Shown here: positions 24,321-36,676 of the stretch, in pieces
Position numbering within the stretch: the stretch's first letter is position 1
How the letters are laid out: each line of letters begins with the position of its first letter
From: Citrus sinensis
Taxonomy: Eukaryota; Streptophyta; Magnoliopsida; Sapindales; Rutaceae
Assembly: GCF_022201045.2 (NCBI RefSeq)
Contig: NC_068557.1
Location: forward strand, 21,987,501-22,051,500
Direction: 5' to 3'
DNA length: 64,000 bases
Made by a program: the position numbers and the translations under genes
Notes under the pieces: generated by a model
Told to the model about the DNA's origin: nothing
Seen by the model: the letters and a program-made list of their open reading frames with translations, nothing else
Databases searched by the model: none

Positions 24321-27114
24321 CATTCGGCTCTTCTCGTCAGTTTGGGGATGGTAAAATGTCGGCCTCAGGGGCTTGACAAAGCCCAAGTCTGACCCTCTCA
24401 TGTCCTTTGTCTTCCTGATTTGGGTCAGTCTTTTTTGGGCCAAGCCGAATAGTTTGATTTTTTACATTATAAAATTTAAAACAATATATTATGTTTTACA
24501 AATTTATAGTTTATAAAACTCAGTTTTTTCGTTAGATTATATTTTTAAAAATTAGCCTTTCATAATTTAAAATTTTATATATATGTTATGAGTGGGTCAA
24601 ATAGATATTAAGATTTGTATTTTAATTAAAATAATATATATTTCTAAATTTTTTAGCATTTTTCGGACTTTCAGGTCAAGTTCAGGCCTTTTAGATGAAA
24701 CTTGAACCCGGCTGAAGTGCTCAGGTGAACTAAAATTTTCTATCATCCCTCCATCAATTTCTCCTAGTGTTCTGATTACATCAATGCTTTTTTTCCCCTC
24801 TTTTTCTTCACCCCACTTCAAATTAAATATATTCTTTAAGAATTAAACCGCTTTTACTAAAAAAGACCAAACCAACTAGACTATATATACTTACATCAAA
24901 TGCCTTTAAAAAAAAAATTAACTTTTTCTTTACAAAAAATGAAGCTTTAGTTTTGACTTAATAATAGAATCTTTAACAACAAAAGAGTTTTGCTCAATTC
25001 TGCAATAATGAAACATTATGGAAACAATCAATAAATAAAATCCAAGCATGACTTCATTTTCCTTTATAATTAAATTTGGTTACTCAGCACAGCTCTCTGC
25101 ATATTGATTTATGAAGCAGTCTATCCCACGATGAAACTGTAATTTTTATAATTGTTATGACATGTTATTATAAATTAATAATTTACTAAATTAAACATAT
25201 AACTGTTATGATATCCTATTAAATAAAATGTGGCTCATTGTTACTTTTTTTTTAAAAAAAAAATTATACATAGTTGGATCTCATCTCTAATTTTTCATAT
25301 TGCATCTGAGAGTTCTGGGGTTGAATTCTCAAATATCAATAATTATGAATTTAATTTTTGGTTAATTTAATTTATATTTAGTACAATAATTCATATTTAA
25401 TTGATTATATTGATAAAATACAATAAATTTTATGTTGATTAAATGTATTTTTCATTAAATTGTAAATATTGATTAATACCTTTTTTCAATTAATAGATTG
25501 TATATGATTCCGATACTTTTAATTCATAGAAAATTTACAGTAGTGACATTTAATGTTCTCTTAAGTGCATTCTATATGGATTTAGTCCAGTTTTTTTCAG
25601 TCAATATTTTTGTTATTAAGAGATTTTTTTTTAATTATTAAGGTTATTTATATCAAGTTTATTATGATACAGTCTAGAATTCTATCCTCACAAATATTGA
25701 AGGACATCTACTTCACCTGTAAACTTGTGTGAGAAATAGCTAATTTTGTTTAAATTTTAATTTGGACATGAATGAGGAAAGTTGCTTCCCATAAGAGGCA
25801 TATGGGTTTGTTATCAAGACTAAAGAGATTAAGAAATAATTAGTTGTTACAAGCCCTCAAAATGATCTAACTCTTTCATTTAACAATGAATTCTGCGGTG
25901 CATAGCCCTATCCTTAAAATTTAAACCTGAAATATTTGCTCCACCCCTTATTTTTTGGTTGTAATTGATTTTGTTTTTGAGTTTGCTTTATTATTTTTAA
26001 CATATATATTTCGAGTGCTACATTTTTCAGTCATGATGTTCTTAAATGGCTATGTTTATGGGGGTCTAGTCACAAATTGCAACCAGAATCAAACTGCATA
26101 GTTTTTATTGGGTTTTATAATCGAACTTGAATATAATGCTGAGCTTATTTATACTTAGCTCCTCATATTTTTCTACCACACATGCATGTGTTAACAATAT
26201 ACGATTAAAATTTAATTAGTTTCATATTCCATATTCAATAATTATCTTGAATCTTTTAAAAGATTAGTAAAAAAGTCAGCTCAGTACTGAATCCAAATAT
26301 TTAATAATCATAGGAAATTAATTTGATTATTTTATCTTTGTATAATATAAAAGGAAGAAATTGCCCACGAAATTATATTAATTTTCACAAAATTTTATAG
26401 TATCATACAAAATATTATATTTGTATTTGTTGATTTGCTGGTTATTATTTTACATTATGGTATATGTGGTTATATTATAGGATTCAATATCATTTATTGT
26501 CGTTTTAAGTACCATTTATATTGGGTGGTGATATTTCCACCCTCAAATTGTGTGAACCACCCCACTTTAAAAGATTAATTATAAAAGAGTCACATTATTT
26601 GTAATTATTTTAAATTAAGATTAAATTTGAAGAGTTAACTAATTATATCCTCATTAATATGATTATTCAGTTTCAATTAAACTAAAAAAATGCACTTGTG
26701 ATATGATATCTCACGAATTTTATTGACTATGAATTTTATACTATTTATCTTATGAAATTTTGTTGGATGTGAGAAGAATCTACTTGATTAATTTTTTTGA
26801 ATTTTTTTGTCTATTTTAAAATTTAAAAAATAATGTGAATTTTTTTAAATGTGGTCGAATAAAGTTAGAAATGCCAAAAAAGAAGGGGGTTCATAGAATT
26901 TTCGAAGGGAGTGACAATAGAATCATACGGCATATAAAGACAAACTTGGGTCATTAGCTGGCTCACAATCGCAGATGCATGTGTCTGTCTCAATTGGGCC
27001 AACAGAATTCCAACTTCAGTCGCGGGCCTGTGGAAGTAAGTACGTGGGCAACACAAATTCAAATCGCATTATGCTATTTTTCCCCTTTTTAAATCCTTAT
27101 GAAACCCCTATATG

Positions 27115-27420
27115 TTATTTACAGTTCTAACCTCAATTCAAGCTATATATAGGTCAAGTGATGTACAATAAACTCATAAAAGTATATGATTGGTATAACT
27201 TATCTAATGACAAATAAAATTTATTTAAATCTAAAAAATTATTTTTAAAATTTTTGGTATTGTTTGATTGTATTTTAAGTAGAATTTTTAAAAATTAAGT
27301 AATTTGCTATCTATCTACTAAAAAGGCACAAATTTTAAATTTTTGAAAATTGAGATTTTAAATTCTTTTTAAAGAGTTAAATTATCGAAAGAAAGAAAAG
27401 GAGCGTATAATTTTAGTAAG
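27115..27420 (+). repeat. Roughly 300-base dispersed repeat, copy 1
   Basis: From TATGTTATTTACAGTTCTAA to GGAGCGTATAATTTTAG this matches 31288-31595 in the same orientation with scattered substitutions and small gaps. Shared blocks include GTCAAGTGATGTAC-like, AAATTATTTTTAAAATTTTT-like and TTGCTATCTATCTACTAA-like phrases. It is probably part of an old transposable element; there is no coding content. Confidence 0.6.
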
Positions 27421-28824
27421 AGTGAGGTTATTTGAATCTATCAAAATACTCATTAAGCCCATTTTTTAAATAAACTTATTAATAAAATTTAAAATTTTAC
27501 TTTATAAACCTACCTATATATCCAAAATAGCCTTAAATAAATTATTATTGCATCAGCATGTATGAACCCATTTCGATGTTTAGATTTATCAAACTAAATA
27601 TTAAGATATTTCTCAGTTATCTTTTACTAAACAATTATAATAAGTAAGGTTATAACTAGTGAACAAAATCAAAATTTTCAAATTTAACTAACCAACCACA
27701 CATTTGGACTGAAAAAACAGAGAGAGAGAGAGAATTAAAATGATTTTGCTTGACAAAGACGAAGAGGATGGCTGGATTCGAATTAAACTCTTACTTAACA
27801 ATCAAATTAGCCTTTTTAGTTAACTCACTTTTATGCCTGCCACTTTGCCATATCCTTACCAATCAAATCAGCATTATAATAATTAATGTCATTTATGCTT
27901 CGTTATGCTTTTTTTTTTTTATGTTTGTTATTTGTTATGTACATAATCGAAAGAAGATTGAATATAGTTTAGTGCAGCCCTATAATTCAAGAACAAAGAT
28001 ATCAGGTCCTGAAATGAAGGCAAGTAGCTCCACCACCAGAAACCAGTTTGCTAGAGCAAAAATATCGCACAATTACTTGCAGATGGGAATAGTATTAAAG
28101 TGGGAAAAAAAATCTCTTTTAAAACAATAGAAATGGGTTTAAACACGGTGTAAAGAGTAAGACTCTTATTTAATTATTTAATTATTATTACTTTTGTCTA
28201 TAATTGTAATTTTTTTTTTTTTACACCCAGATTTTTGAATACTTTATTAAGAAAGAGCTAGTCGATACAACTTATTTGACTTAAATTGTTCAAATTCCGA
28301 TTTTATTATCTTGTCGCCACCTTGTTGAATCCACATCTTAATGAATCTTTAGCCCCCACTTCTCTTTTGATAGTTTAATTTGTCCACAAGAAATACTTGT
28401 CGCCTATAGAAAGAATCCATTCATTATGACAAACGACCTTCCCAGAAGGGACCAATTATATAGAACTTACCTAGCTATAGGACAGACATAACAGATGAAA
28501 ACCATAAGACTAATTCGTCATAACAAAATTGTGCCAACACAAACAACAAAGACTGATTTCTGTAATTTCTCCTATGTAGTCTTAGTCTTCCATGCACGAA
28601 AACCCTCCCTACATAGATGAGCACATGCCCTTCCATGAGGAATTTAAATCACTCGAAGAGCAAGCATTAAATAATTAATAGACATAAAGTGATGAAGAAT
28701 GGAAGACTAATTCTTCGTAACAAAGTTGTGCCAAAAACTATAATTGTAATTTGGTTCGTAGAAAAATATTCTAAAATTTGAGTTTAATGAGTATTTTACA
28801 GGGTTTAAATAGCCCCAACCTTTT
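27418..28824. mobile_element. Degenerate TIR element (MITE-like), about 1.4 kb
   Basis: The left end (27419 onward) reads AGAGTGAGGTTATTTGAATC then AAAATACTCATTAAGCC. The right end, read on the other strand (28824 downward), gives AAAAGGTTGGGGCTATTTAA then AAAATACTCATTAAAC. The two ends are therefore inverted repeats of about 45 bases. A further related end lies at about 34885-34944. The inside is AT-rich with no transposase motif. The class and target duplication could not be fixed. Confidence 0.4.
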
Positions 28825-30555
28825 AATAATCTTGTTGAGGATCGATACAATGGATAACATAAATATATATAAAACTCAATCATCACACTTTCAATGAATA
28901 GCATAAACACCATATACTTATAAAATAACTACGTAATTTACAAATTTTATATAATATGTTGCTGATTATAAATCTAACATAGCAAACTACAAAAATCTAT
29001 AATTGAGATAACCTTGTGAATGATGAATAAGATTTAAAGTTAGTATTATTTTTAATACAAAGAGGATGATTTAGGTGTCAATCGTTGAAGGTTATGACGG
29101 GGCTCTCGCCCTCCCTGTCTTTTCCTGCAAGTTGGTATTTGGGGCAGGACCTCATGTCGTAAAGGGCAAATGTGATCTAGGAGAATAAAAGAAGCAAACA
29201 AATATGACGGACCATTAGGTGTTCGCATATTTCATATCTATTAATTGGATCCATTATGCATGCCTCTTGGGTTTGTCCATTCTCCCCTCCCCCTACTTGT
29301 GCATGGAACATGGATAAATCTTGCAGAGTGGCCAGCTTATGACACAATTTTCCTTCTAACATGGATAATCTAGAATCCTCTCTGAGTCCTGACCCCTCAA
29401 TTTATCTCTTCAACCCCTACTTTACAACGCTTTCAATTGAAATAATAATTAAATAATTAAATTAATGGTACAAAGTAATTAGATTCACAAAAGTCAAATC
29501 TAATAACTAAATAAAAGTAATACCCAGTTAATTAGATATTCCAAAAATAGAACCCACGATCCAAAGTCAACAAGTAATTATCCAAAATGTTCATCTAATT
29601 GAATTCAAGTACTATCGGTTAAACAAAATATTCATAAGTAAAATTCTTGAGAAGCTGGATTGAGGGATTCAGACTCAACTGGGAGATGCAATAGAAGTAT
29701 CAGTGAGAAAAAGGCGAAGTGAATCACAATTATTTGTACAATTTTCATCTTTTTTTTTTTACTCCTCTTGGTCCTCGGTGCTTGATCATGGCTATAAACA
29801 ACGGAGGAAAAAAAGAAAAAATAGTCAGATTATATTTTTTATTGATTCAAAGATATTGAAGTTAAGTTTTGTCAGTTATGGAACAAATTAATTTGGTGGA
29901 ATTACACCTCATTAGACTCATTGGAAGTTAGGGACAACCTCTCTAATTGATGTTGATGGTTAATTTTGGCAGTGAAAAACATAGGTGGTGAGGATGGTGA
30001 CGTTTGAGGAGAGATTTGAGAGAGAAGATAAAATAATAAATAATTATTTTAATAAGGGTATTTATGTAATGAAAATAAATTAAATCAAAAGTAGAGACTG
30101 ATGAGATAAATTGAGAGATTAATTATCACTACTCATTCTCTATTTCTACAAGTAGGGCGCACCCAAGCAAGCCCAAAGTGATAAATCAAAATCAATAAAA
30201 TTTTACTAATCTCTTCTAAAAAATCGGGTTAAATATAAACAAATTAAATATTCTATAAAACAAATATTTATACACTTCTTGGGTCCTTTTCTTTTTTCCG
30301 GATTTTGTGTCAGAAGTGATGATGGTTTTCAAAAATTCTCGAAGAATGACTGATGCAGGCTGATACTAACAAGGTTTTGTTCGCATTATAATTGCCAGAA
30401 ATCAGTATACAAACAAATATTGGCAGTGGGGTTGTGTCCTGTGAGTACCATATCCATGCAATTCGATGGATGAGAGTCGGCATTAGCATGTGGGATGAAC
30501 TAAAAAGTCGTCTCAATGGCTTCATATGTTGCTCTCGTATTAATAATTTTGCCAT

Positions 30556-30915
30556 GTTGTCAAAAGATGAGCTTATTGTTCTCATTGCGACATCTTCTTC
30601 TTTGAAAATGAATACAAAACACCAAAAACGATAACAACAACAACGACTGACAATAATCAATCTCACCTGTTGTTGTCAAAAGATGAGCTTATTGTTCTCA
30701 TTGCGACATCTTCTTCTTTGAAAATGAATACAAAACACCAAAATCGATAACAACAACAACGACTGACAATAATCAATCTCATATGTTGTTGTCAAAAGAT
30801 GAGCTTATTGTTCTCATTGCGACATCTTCTTCTTTGAAAATGAATACAAAACACCAAAAACGATAACAACAACAACGACTGACAATAATCAATCTCATCT
30901 GTTGTTGTCAAAAGT
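30556..30915 (+). repeat. 116-base tandem repeat, about 3.1 copies
   Basis: The phrase GTTGTCAAAAG recurs at 30556, 30672, 30788 and 30904, an exact 116-base spacing. The units are nearly identical, differing at only a few bases, for example CACCTG/CATATG/CATCTG and AAAACG/AAATCG. Units contain ACATCTTCTTCTTTGAAAAT and a CAACAACAACGACTGACAAT tract. Near-identity indicates recent amplification or gene conversion. There is no coding frame across units because 116 is not divisible by three. Confidence 0.9.
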
Positions 30916-31287
30916 TTTCTTAGAAACTTGCCGGGTGGAAAAAAACTTTGATAATCATGTGGATTTCATATGATTGATCCGTGCACGTTACTTACCACTA
31001 CCATTTTAGGATTAAGATTGGATAGCTGTAGTTTAATGGGTACCGCACTAAAGTGTTTGATATTTAACACTATCTGCTATAATTTGAAAATTAAATTGAT
31101 TTGATTTTACACTTGTATGATGAAAAATTTATTATATCTTTACTAATTTTTTCAAAATTATTATTTAAAAATTGTATTTACTGTGTACTATTAACTTTTA
31201 TTTCATAATTATAGTTTTTTTTCCACAGCATGCAACATCTATAACTTTTAAGTCACAAAATCTCAATACCAAATGCAGCTTATATAA

Positions 31288-31595
31288 TAATTATGTTATT
31301 TACATTTCTAACCCCAATTCAAATTATATAAAGGCCAAGTGATGTACGTTAAAAGTATATGTTTGGCATAATTTATATAATGATAAACAATATTTATTTA
31401 AATCCTAAAAATTATTTTAAAAATTTTTTGTGTTGTTTGGTTATATTTTGAGCAAAATATTTTAAAAATTAGTAATCTGCTATCTGTCTACTAAGAAAAA
31501 GCAAAAATTTTAGATATTTGAAAATAGAGATGGTAAAATTTCTTTTAAATAGTTAAATCCTCTAAAGTAAGGCGAGCATAAAATTTGAATAATTT
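31288..31595 (+). repeat. Roughly 300-base dispersed repeat, copy 2
   Basis: Direct-orientation partner of 27115-27420, beginning ATGTTATTTACATTTCTAAC and ending near GGCGAGCATAAAATTTGAA. It lies immediately downstream of the methyltransferase 3' end. Confidence 0.6.
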
Positions 31596-32015
31596 GGTTA
31601 AGCACCATTACAACGGATTTTGACAGGAAAATGTAGCTTGCGAAGTCACAAATGCTGTAGATTTCATTTGGAGCCTTGAAATGAAGAATCAAATGATACA
31701 CAATACGGACAACAATTAATCTGACATTTCAGCCAAACGGAATTCAAGCACACCCTTGCATTATTCTTATTGAAGCATCATTACAATTTAACAATCGAAC
31801 TAGTGCAAATGCTTCACAGTAGCAATCTTCTTACAATGATGATGCTGCGATCGGTTCAGAGTGAAACTTCAGAACTTTATTTTTAATCAAGAGCAAATAG
31901 AAATTAATTAAGCTAGCCGTAAATGCACTTTATGCTTTTTTTTGGGGGGGGGAGGGGAAGAGTTGGTATTCGGTGGGAGTGAAACTTGTAATTTTATTTG
32001 AGCTTCAAATTAATG

Positions 32016-34156
32016 TCACTGCGGATAGGCCTCAATAATGGCAGGTACAGCCGGTAGGTTGATGATGTTATGGCGGAGGAATCCTCCTTCTTCCAATATT
32101 TGCTTCCATTCTTTTTCAGTCCTTTCCTTCCCACACCTTGTGTGAGCAAACATACATAGATCAAATAAGTAGGCCGTGTCGCCAAATACGTCGTTATCAT
32201 CTTCTTTTACAACGATTTCGACTAACACAAGCTTTCCAGTTTTCTCCGGAATTGCTTTTCGGCAGTTTTTCAGAATCCTGACACAGGCTTCGTCATCCCA
32301 ATCATGCAATATCCACTGTATGTAAGTGTATGGTTAGAAATAGGCAACTTACAATTTTATACAGCATGTACATGCATGATAATAAACAAGTGTCGTCACA
32401 ATGGAGGATAAGTGCTTTTTTCCTTTCGAATCCTAAATACTGCTAATTTGGATTCCTTTTTAGCTGTTTTTGGCCAATGGCCACCCCCTCCAAAGTGTTT
32501 CTAAACGGTCTTCCCCCCCCCCCCCCCTCTTTTATTAAATTCGAAATAAAGCCTGTAGGGATTGGGTTAAAAACAGCAAGTGGAGTGCTTAGGCAATTAA
32601 GTATATATTAATCAATTTTATTGTAGTTTGTAATGTTTTTATATGATGAAGATAAATTATGCTAATTTAAAGAAAGTAAATAATAATAATAATAAAAGTC
32701 TACTCTACCATTATATTGTCGCAATTTATAGAGGTGGGTAATGATGCTAATTATTATATAATGATGAAAATTAATTAATAAGATAAGGATATTTTAGAGA
32801 ATAACTTTTAATGATATCATTCAGATTTTTTAGATTAAACAAAAAACTAAAAAATATTAGCATAATAATTTAATAACTTAATGATTGAAAATTTTCATTA
32901 AGTTGAAAAAACATATAGATTTAATGATTTAACTTATAGAAATTAAATTATTAAGTCAGAAAAATAAAGAGCCCCTAAGTGATTTCGAAAAGGTCCTCTA
33001 ATGTTCGATCGACTAATTTAATTTAAGCAATTTTATTTGGTTGATCCTAAAATTTGAATCTTAAGGGAGGGGTGGATTAAACTATATTTAGGAGTTAGAT
33101 TAAGTGTAGAATTTTACTATTTTTTAGGACAAAATATTTATCCTATGTTAAACTCAATTTTTGAATCTCAATTTATATTTCATGTTACTCGTGTATTGAA
33201 TTATGAATTTTTTTTGAAAAATAAAATAAAAGACACCCTTAATAGAGGTCTTGGATCAAAACTATTACCTTCATAAAAACTGCATCAGCATTAGGAACCG
33301 CGTTAAGCATGTCACCTCCGACGTGCGAGACTCCTTCATACACAGGTGCTGTGGCAACAACATGTGGCAAATCAAAGTTTACACCTTTGATGTGTGGATA
33401 GAATTCGACAATCTCGGCAAGCTCTTCGCCAGTGCCACCACCCACGTCGACCAGTGATCGTATGCCATCAAACCCGTCTTTATAGTGTGAGAGGAGTGTG
33501 CTCATCACAATCTTTGCCGTGCATGCCATGGCCTTATTGAACGAGTTGTTGAATTGAGAGTTTTGTGAAGCGAAATCCCACATTTCACAGCCGTGAGCCT
33601 TCTTGAAAGCATTACCACCTTCTTGGACACATTGGCTAAGGTGATGCCACGGTGCCTGTAGCAGTTGACTGTTTTGGAAAAGTATCATCGGAGCAAGACT
33701 CATCTCGGAGTCACGTAGTAACCATTTTGATATTTGCGTCAATCCGTACATCGTCTCTTCACTGCCGTCTGATGAACGATGTGCGGCGAAAACTCCTTTC
33801 CGGACAAGCATTCTCATGATGCGCGTAAGGGAGGGAATTATGTGAACATCTGGACACGATGAGTTAATTCCTGACCAAAAAAAATACATATTATCAGAGA
33901 TAAATAAATCCAAAATTTACAGTCAGAGGCGAAATCAATAAATTAAGTTATGCCTTCGCTTGCATGTACGGGGCGAGTTAATAATACCTGAGGCTAACTG
34001 GGGCAAAGTGATTGGGCTGCCATGGCAGTGCATAATATCGGCTAAGCGAAGCTCCACGGCAGATTTTCAAGCCATGGAATCTGCAAAGGCGAGCATGAGT
34101 TGCCAAACTTGGGCTTGCCCTCTTAGGACGTCCTCGCGAACGTCAGCTGATTCCAT
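32016..34156 (-). pseudogene. COMT-like O-methyltransferase with an in-frame stop in exon 1
   Basis: Three coding exons on the minus strand: 34156-33988, 33870-33269 and 32315-32016. Phases close at 357 codons, the usual family length. Exon 1 carries TGA at codon 30 (34069-34067), directly after the SMA of the conserved plant SMALK-type sequence. A single-base change from a leucine codon (TTA to TGA) explains it. The rest is intact: the dimerisation/substrate region, the SAM-binding DVGGGTG (about residue 200), FDLPHVVATAP, HVGGDM, the catalytic His261 in WILHDWDDEAC, and the end IIEAYPQ. Sequence style fits the resveratrol/reticuline/flavonoid O-methyltransferase-like clade; the substrate cannot be told. 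Restart downstream would lose part of the N-terminal dimerisation helix. It may be a recent pseudogene, a null allele or an assembly error. Confidence 0.75.
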
Positions 34157-34183
34157 TCTCTCTCTCTCTCTCTCTCTCTCTCT
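34157..34183 (+). repeat. (CT)n microsatellite abutting the methyltransferase ATG
   Basis: About 13 CT units, read as GA on the coding strand, sit immediately upstream of the ATG at 34156. GA-rich tracts in plant leaders bind BBR/BPC factors and are length-polymorphic, so this is a plausible regulatory and marker site. Confidence 0.8.
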
Positions 34184-34947
34184 AAGCTAGGGTAGAGTTT
34201 ACTTGGTACAGATATGTTAAAGGATCGATATTTATCGCGCAAAACTTACTATTTAAGTCGAGATTATTGCGAGAATTGTTAATTTATTGGTGCATGTGAA
34301 CGAAAATCGTAAAATGTGTGACATCAATAATTTTTTAAAAGCTTGCGGAGCCAGCTGCATGCAACATTCGGGAAGATCTTCAAATGAATTTTTCTTTAAT
34401 GTAAGGAGTAAGGAGACAAATGGAAAAGCCAAAAATTGATTAATTACTTCAATTTTTAAGAAACAACTAACAATAAATTACATTTACATTAATGCTTAAT
34501 TAAAAAAATCTAGCAATTAATATTTCTTGCCTGGATTTTTTTTTTTTTTTAATTTTCGTATATGGATTGCAGCTGCTAATCAGGAAGAGTTCACAATCAA
34601 ACTTAAAGTTGGAAAGAAAGAAACTATTGGTGAAAGGCAACAGGAATTTTACCAACGATGACTTTAAGCCAAATATTTAACAAATTCGGAAAAATCTTGG
34701 TTCCATTAACAAAAGTATAGATGAGGAAAACTAAATTCAATAAAATGGGTAAATTTAAAAACAAAATTTGCTACTGAATAATGAAGATGAGAGTAAATCA
34801 TTAATTTTTTTAATTTATTTATCAAATTATGTAGTGCTGTCTATAATAGTAATTTTCAACATGGGCATTTTAGTAATAAAAAGTTCTATTAAAAATTGGG
34901 TTTAGTAAATATTTTGGTGGGTTTAAATAGTCTCATCTTAACTTTTA

Positions 34948-36376
34948 TGGTGCGTTTACTTTAAGGAATGAGAATGAGATAGATTGGGAATGAGCTGGAA
35001 TGAGAATGAGATTTTAATGTTTACTTGACAAAAATAAATAGGAATGGGAATGTGCTGAAATGTCATTGATGTGATTACTTGGCAAAATAAATGGGAATAA
35101 GGAATGGGAAAGAGAATCAATTTACCAAAATACCCATAGTATTAATAATTAATAAAAATAATTAATTTATCATTATTAACAAAATTATCATTATTGTTGT
35201 TATTATTATTATTATTAAATTTTATTAACTTTACTATTTTAGTTATTATTAATTATTGTTAATATTATTTTTATTAATATTATCATTATTCACATTTATT
35301 ATTATTATTATTAAATTTTATTAACTTTATTATTTTAGTTATTATTAATTATTGTTATTATTATTTTTATTAATATTATCATTATTAACATTTATTATTA
35401 TTATTATTATAACATTATTATTTTAGTTATTATTAATTACTGTTAATATTATTTTTATAAATATTATCATTATTAACATTTATTAATATTAATAATATTA
35501 TTATTAAATTTTATTAACTTTATTATTTTAGTTACTATTAATTATTGTTATTATTATTTTTATTAATATTATCATTATTAACATTTATTATTTTTTTATT
35601 ACTATCATTTTTATAATAATATTTATACATGTATTTAGATAATGAAAATTACATTATTATTATTATTAGTAAATTTTATTAACTTTATTATTTTAGTTAC
35701 TATTAATTATTGTTATTATTATTTTTATTAATATTATCATTATTAACATTTATTATTATTATTATTATTATTTTAATTAATATCATTTTTATAATAATAT
35801 TTATACATGTATCTAGATAATGAAAATTACATTATTATTATTAAATTTTATTAACTTTATTATTATTGTTATTATTAATTATTGTTATTATTATTTTTAT
35901 TAATAATAATAATAATAATAACAAAAATAATGATAATATTGTTAATAATGATAAATTAATTATTTTTATTAATTATTATTTTATCATTATTTTTATTGTT
36001 AATAATGATAATATTAATAAAAATAATTAATAATAACTAAAATAATAAAGTTAATAAACTTTAATGATAATAATTATAATTATAATAATTATTATTAATG
36101 ACATTTAAAATAATAAAATTATTTGTGATTTGAATGAGGGTAATTTGGAAAATATGAAAAAAAATAGAGGGATACAAAAGTAAACATATATTCCATTCTC
36201 ATTCTCTGATTTTCATTCTCAACCCTCCATGGGAATAAGATTCTCATTCTTTATTCCCAAATTGTGTGGGACCCATACATTTTATTCTCATTCATAAATT
36301 ACATTTTGCTAAGTAAACATGAGTTTCATTCTCATTTTTTCATTTTCATTCCTCATTTTATGAAATAAACACACCA
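34948..36376. mobile_element. PIF/Harbinger-type foldback MITE, 1.43 kb, TTA target duplication
   Basis: The left end TGGTGCGTTTACTTTAAGGA followed by ATGAGAATGAGAT is mirrored at the right end, which on the other strand reads TGGTGTGTTTATTTC then ATGAGGAATGAAAATGA. TTA flanks both ends (34945-34947 and 36377-36379), the target duplication of PIF/Harbinger elements. The inside from about 35120 to 36110 is almost pure TTA/TAA sequence. It includes tandem units of roughly 96 bases on the left and an inverted copy of the same unit at about 35900-36060. No transposase is present, so it is non-autonomous. Confidence 0.75.
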
Positions 36377-36557
36377 TTAGTAATTAACAATGATCAAGAG
36401 GCCTCTATGAAAAAAAGAACTAATTAATTAAACATTTAAACTATTTTATGTTAAATTATTATTTTTAAATATGTGATCCTTTTGTAATTTTTTTTAAATG
36501 AGGTAAATTTACACAAATTGTGAGATAAAAATACCCCAAGTGTTACTTACAGTACTT

Positions 36558-36650
36558 TGTGAAGAGGACACACAACAATGGGATTCCTTACATTGTGAAT
36601 GCCATCAGACTAAAGCAGTGATGCAGAGAAGAGAAGCCATAAATTTTGCA
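36558..36650 (+). repeat. Dispersed short repeat, copy 2 of 3
   Basis: The core CAACAATGGGATTCCTTACA continues with TTGTGAATGCCATCAGACTA and GCAGTGATGCAGAG. It lies just before the hAT-like element at 36677. Related to copies at 24243 and 38395. Confidence 0.5.
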
Positions 36651-36676
36651 CGTAATTTACTTTTCTGCTTTATGGG

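Larger units (their letters stand above)
23691..32015. other. 8.3-kb gene-poor, repeat-rich gap
   Basis: No gene with recognisable family features was found on either strand. The scattered frames of 60-126 codons are AT-rich and low in complexity. The gap holds a short dispersed repeat copy (24243-24320), a TIR element (about 27418-28824), a roughly 300-base repeat found twice (27115-27420 and 31288-31595) and a 116-base tandem array (30556-30915). The 24360-24440 and 24655-24730 stretches have a GGCC/GGGTC-rich look of old terminal repeats. It seems to be accumulated transposon debris. Confidence 0.6.

Noticed and set aside
27750-28130. 126-codon plus-strand frame with a hydrophobic segment
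   Set aside because: It starts at a non-ATG codon, is AT-driven in composition, and lies inside a TIR element. No homology is recognised.
30310-30666. 118-codon minus-strand frame
   Set aside because: It overlaps the 116-base tandem array and shows no domain; it is probably a chance frame in repeat DNA.
31020-31080. tRNA-like look of GGATAGCTGTAGTTTAATGGG
   Set aside because: No acceptor stem, anticodon arm or TψC-loop pairing could be made around it.
35120-36110. TTA-rich stretch as a CRISPR-like or satellite array
   Set aside because: It is low-complexity sequence within a transposon bounded by TIRs and TTA duplications, with no spacers.
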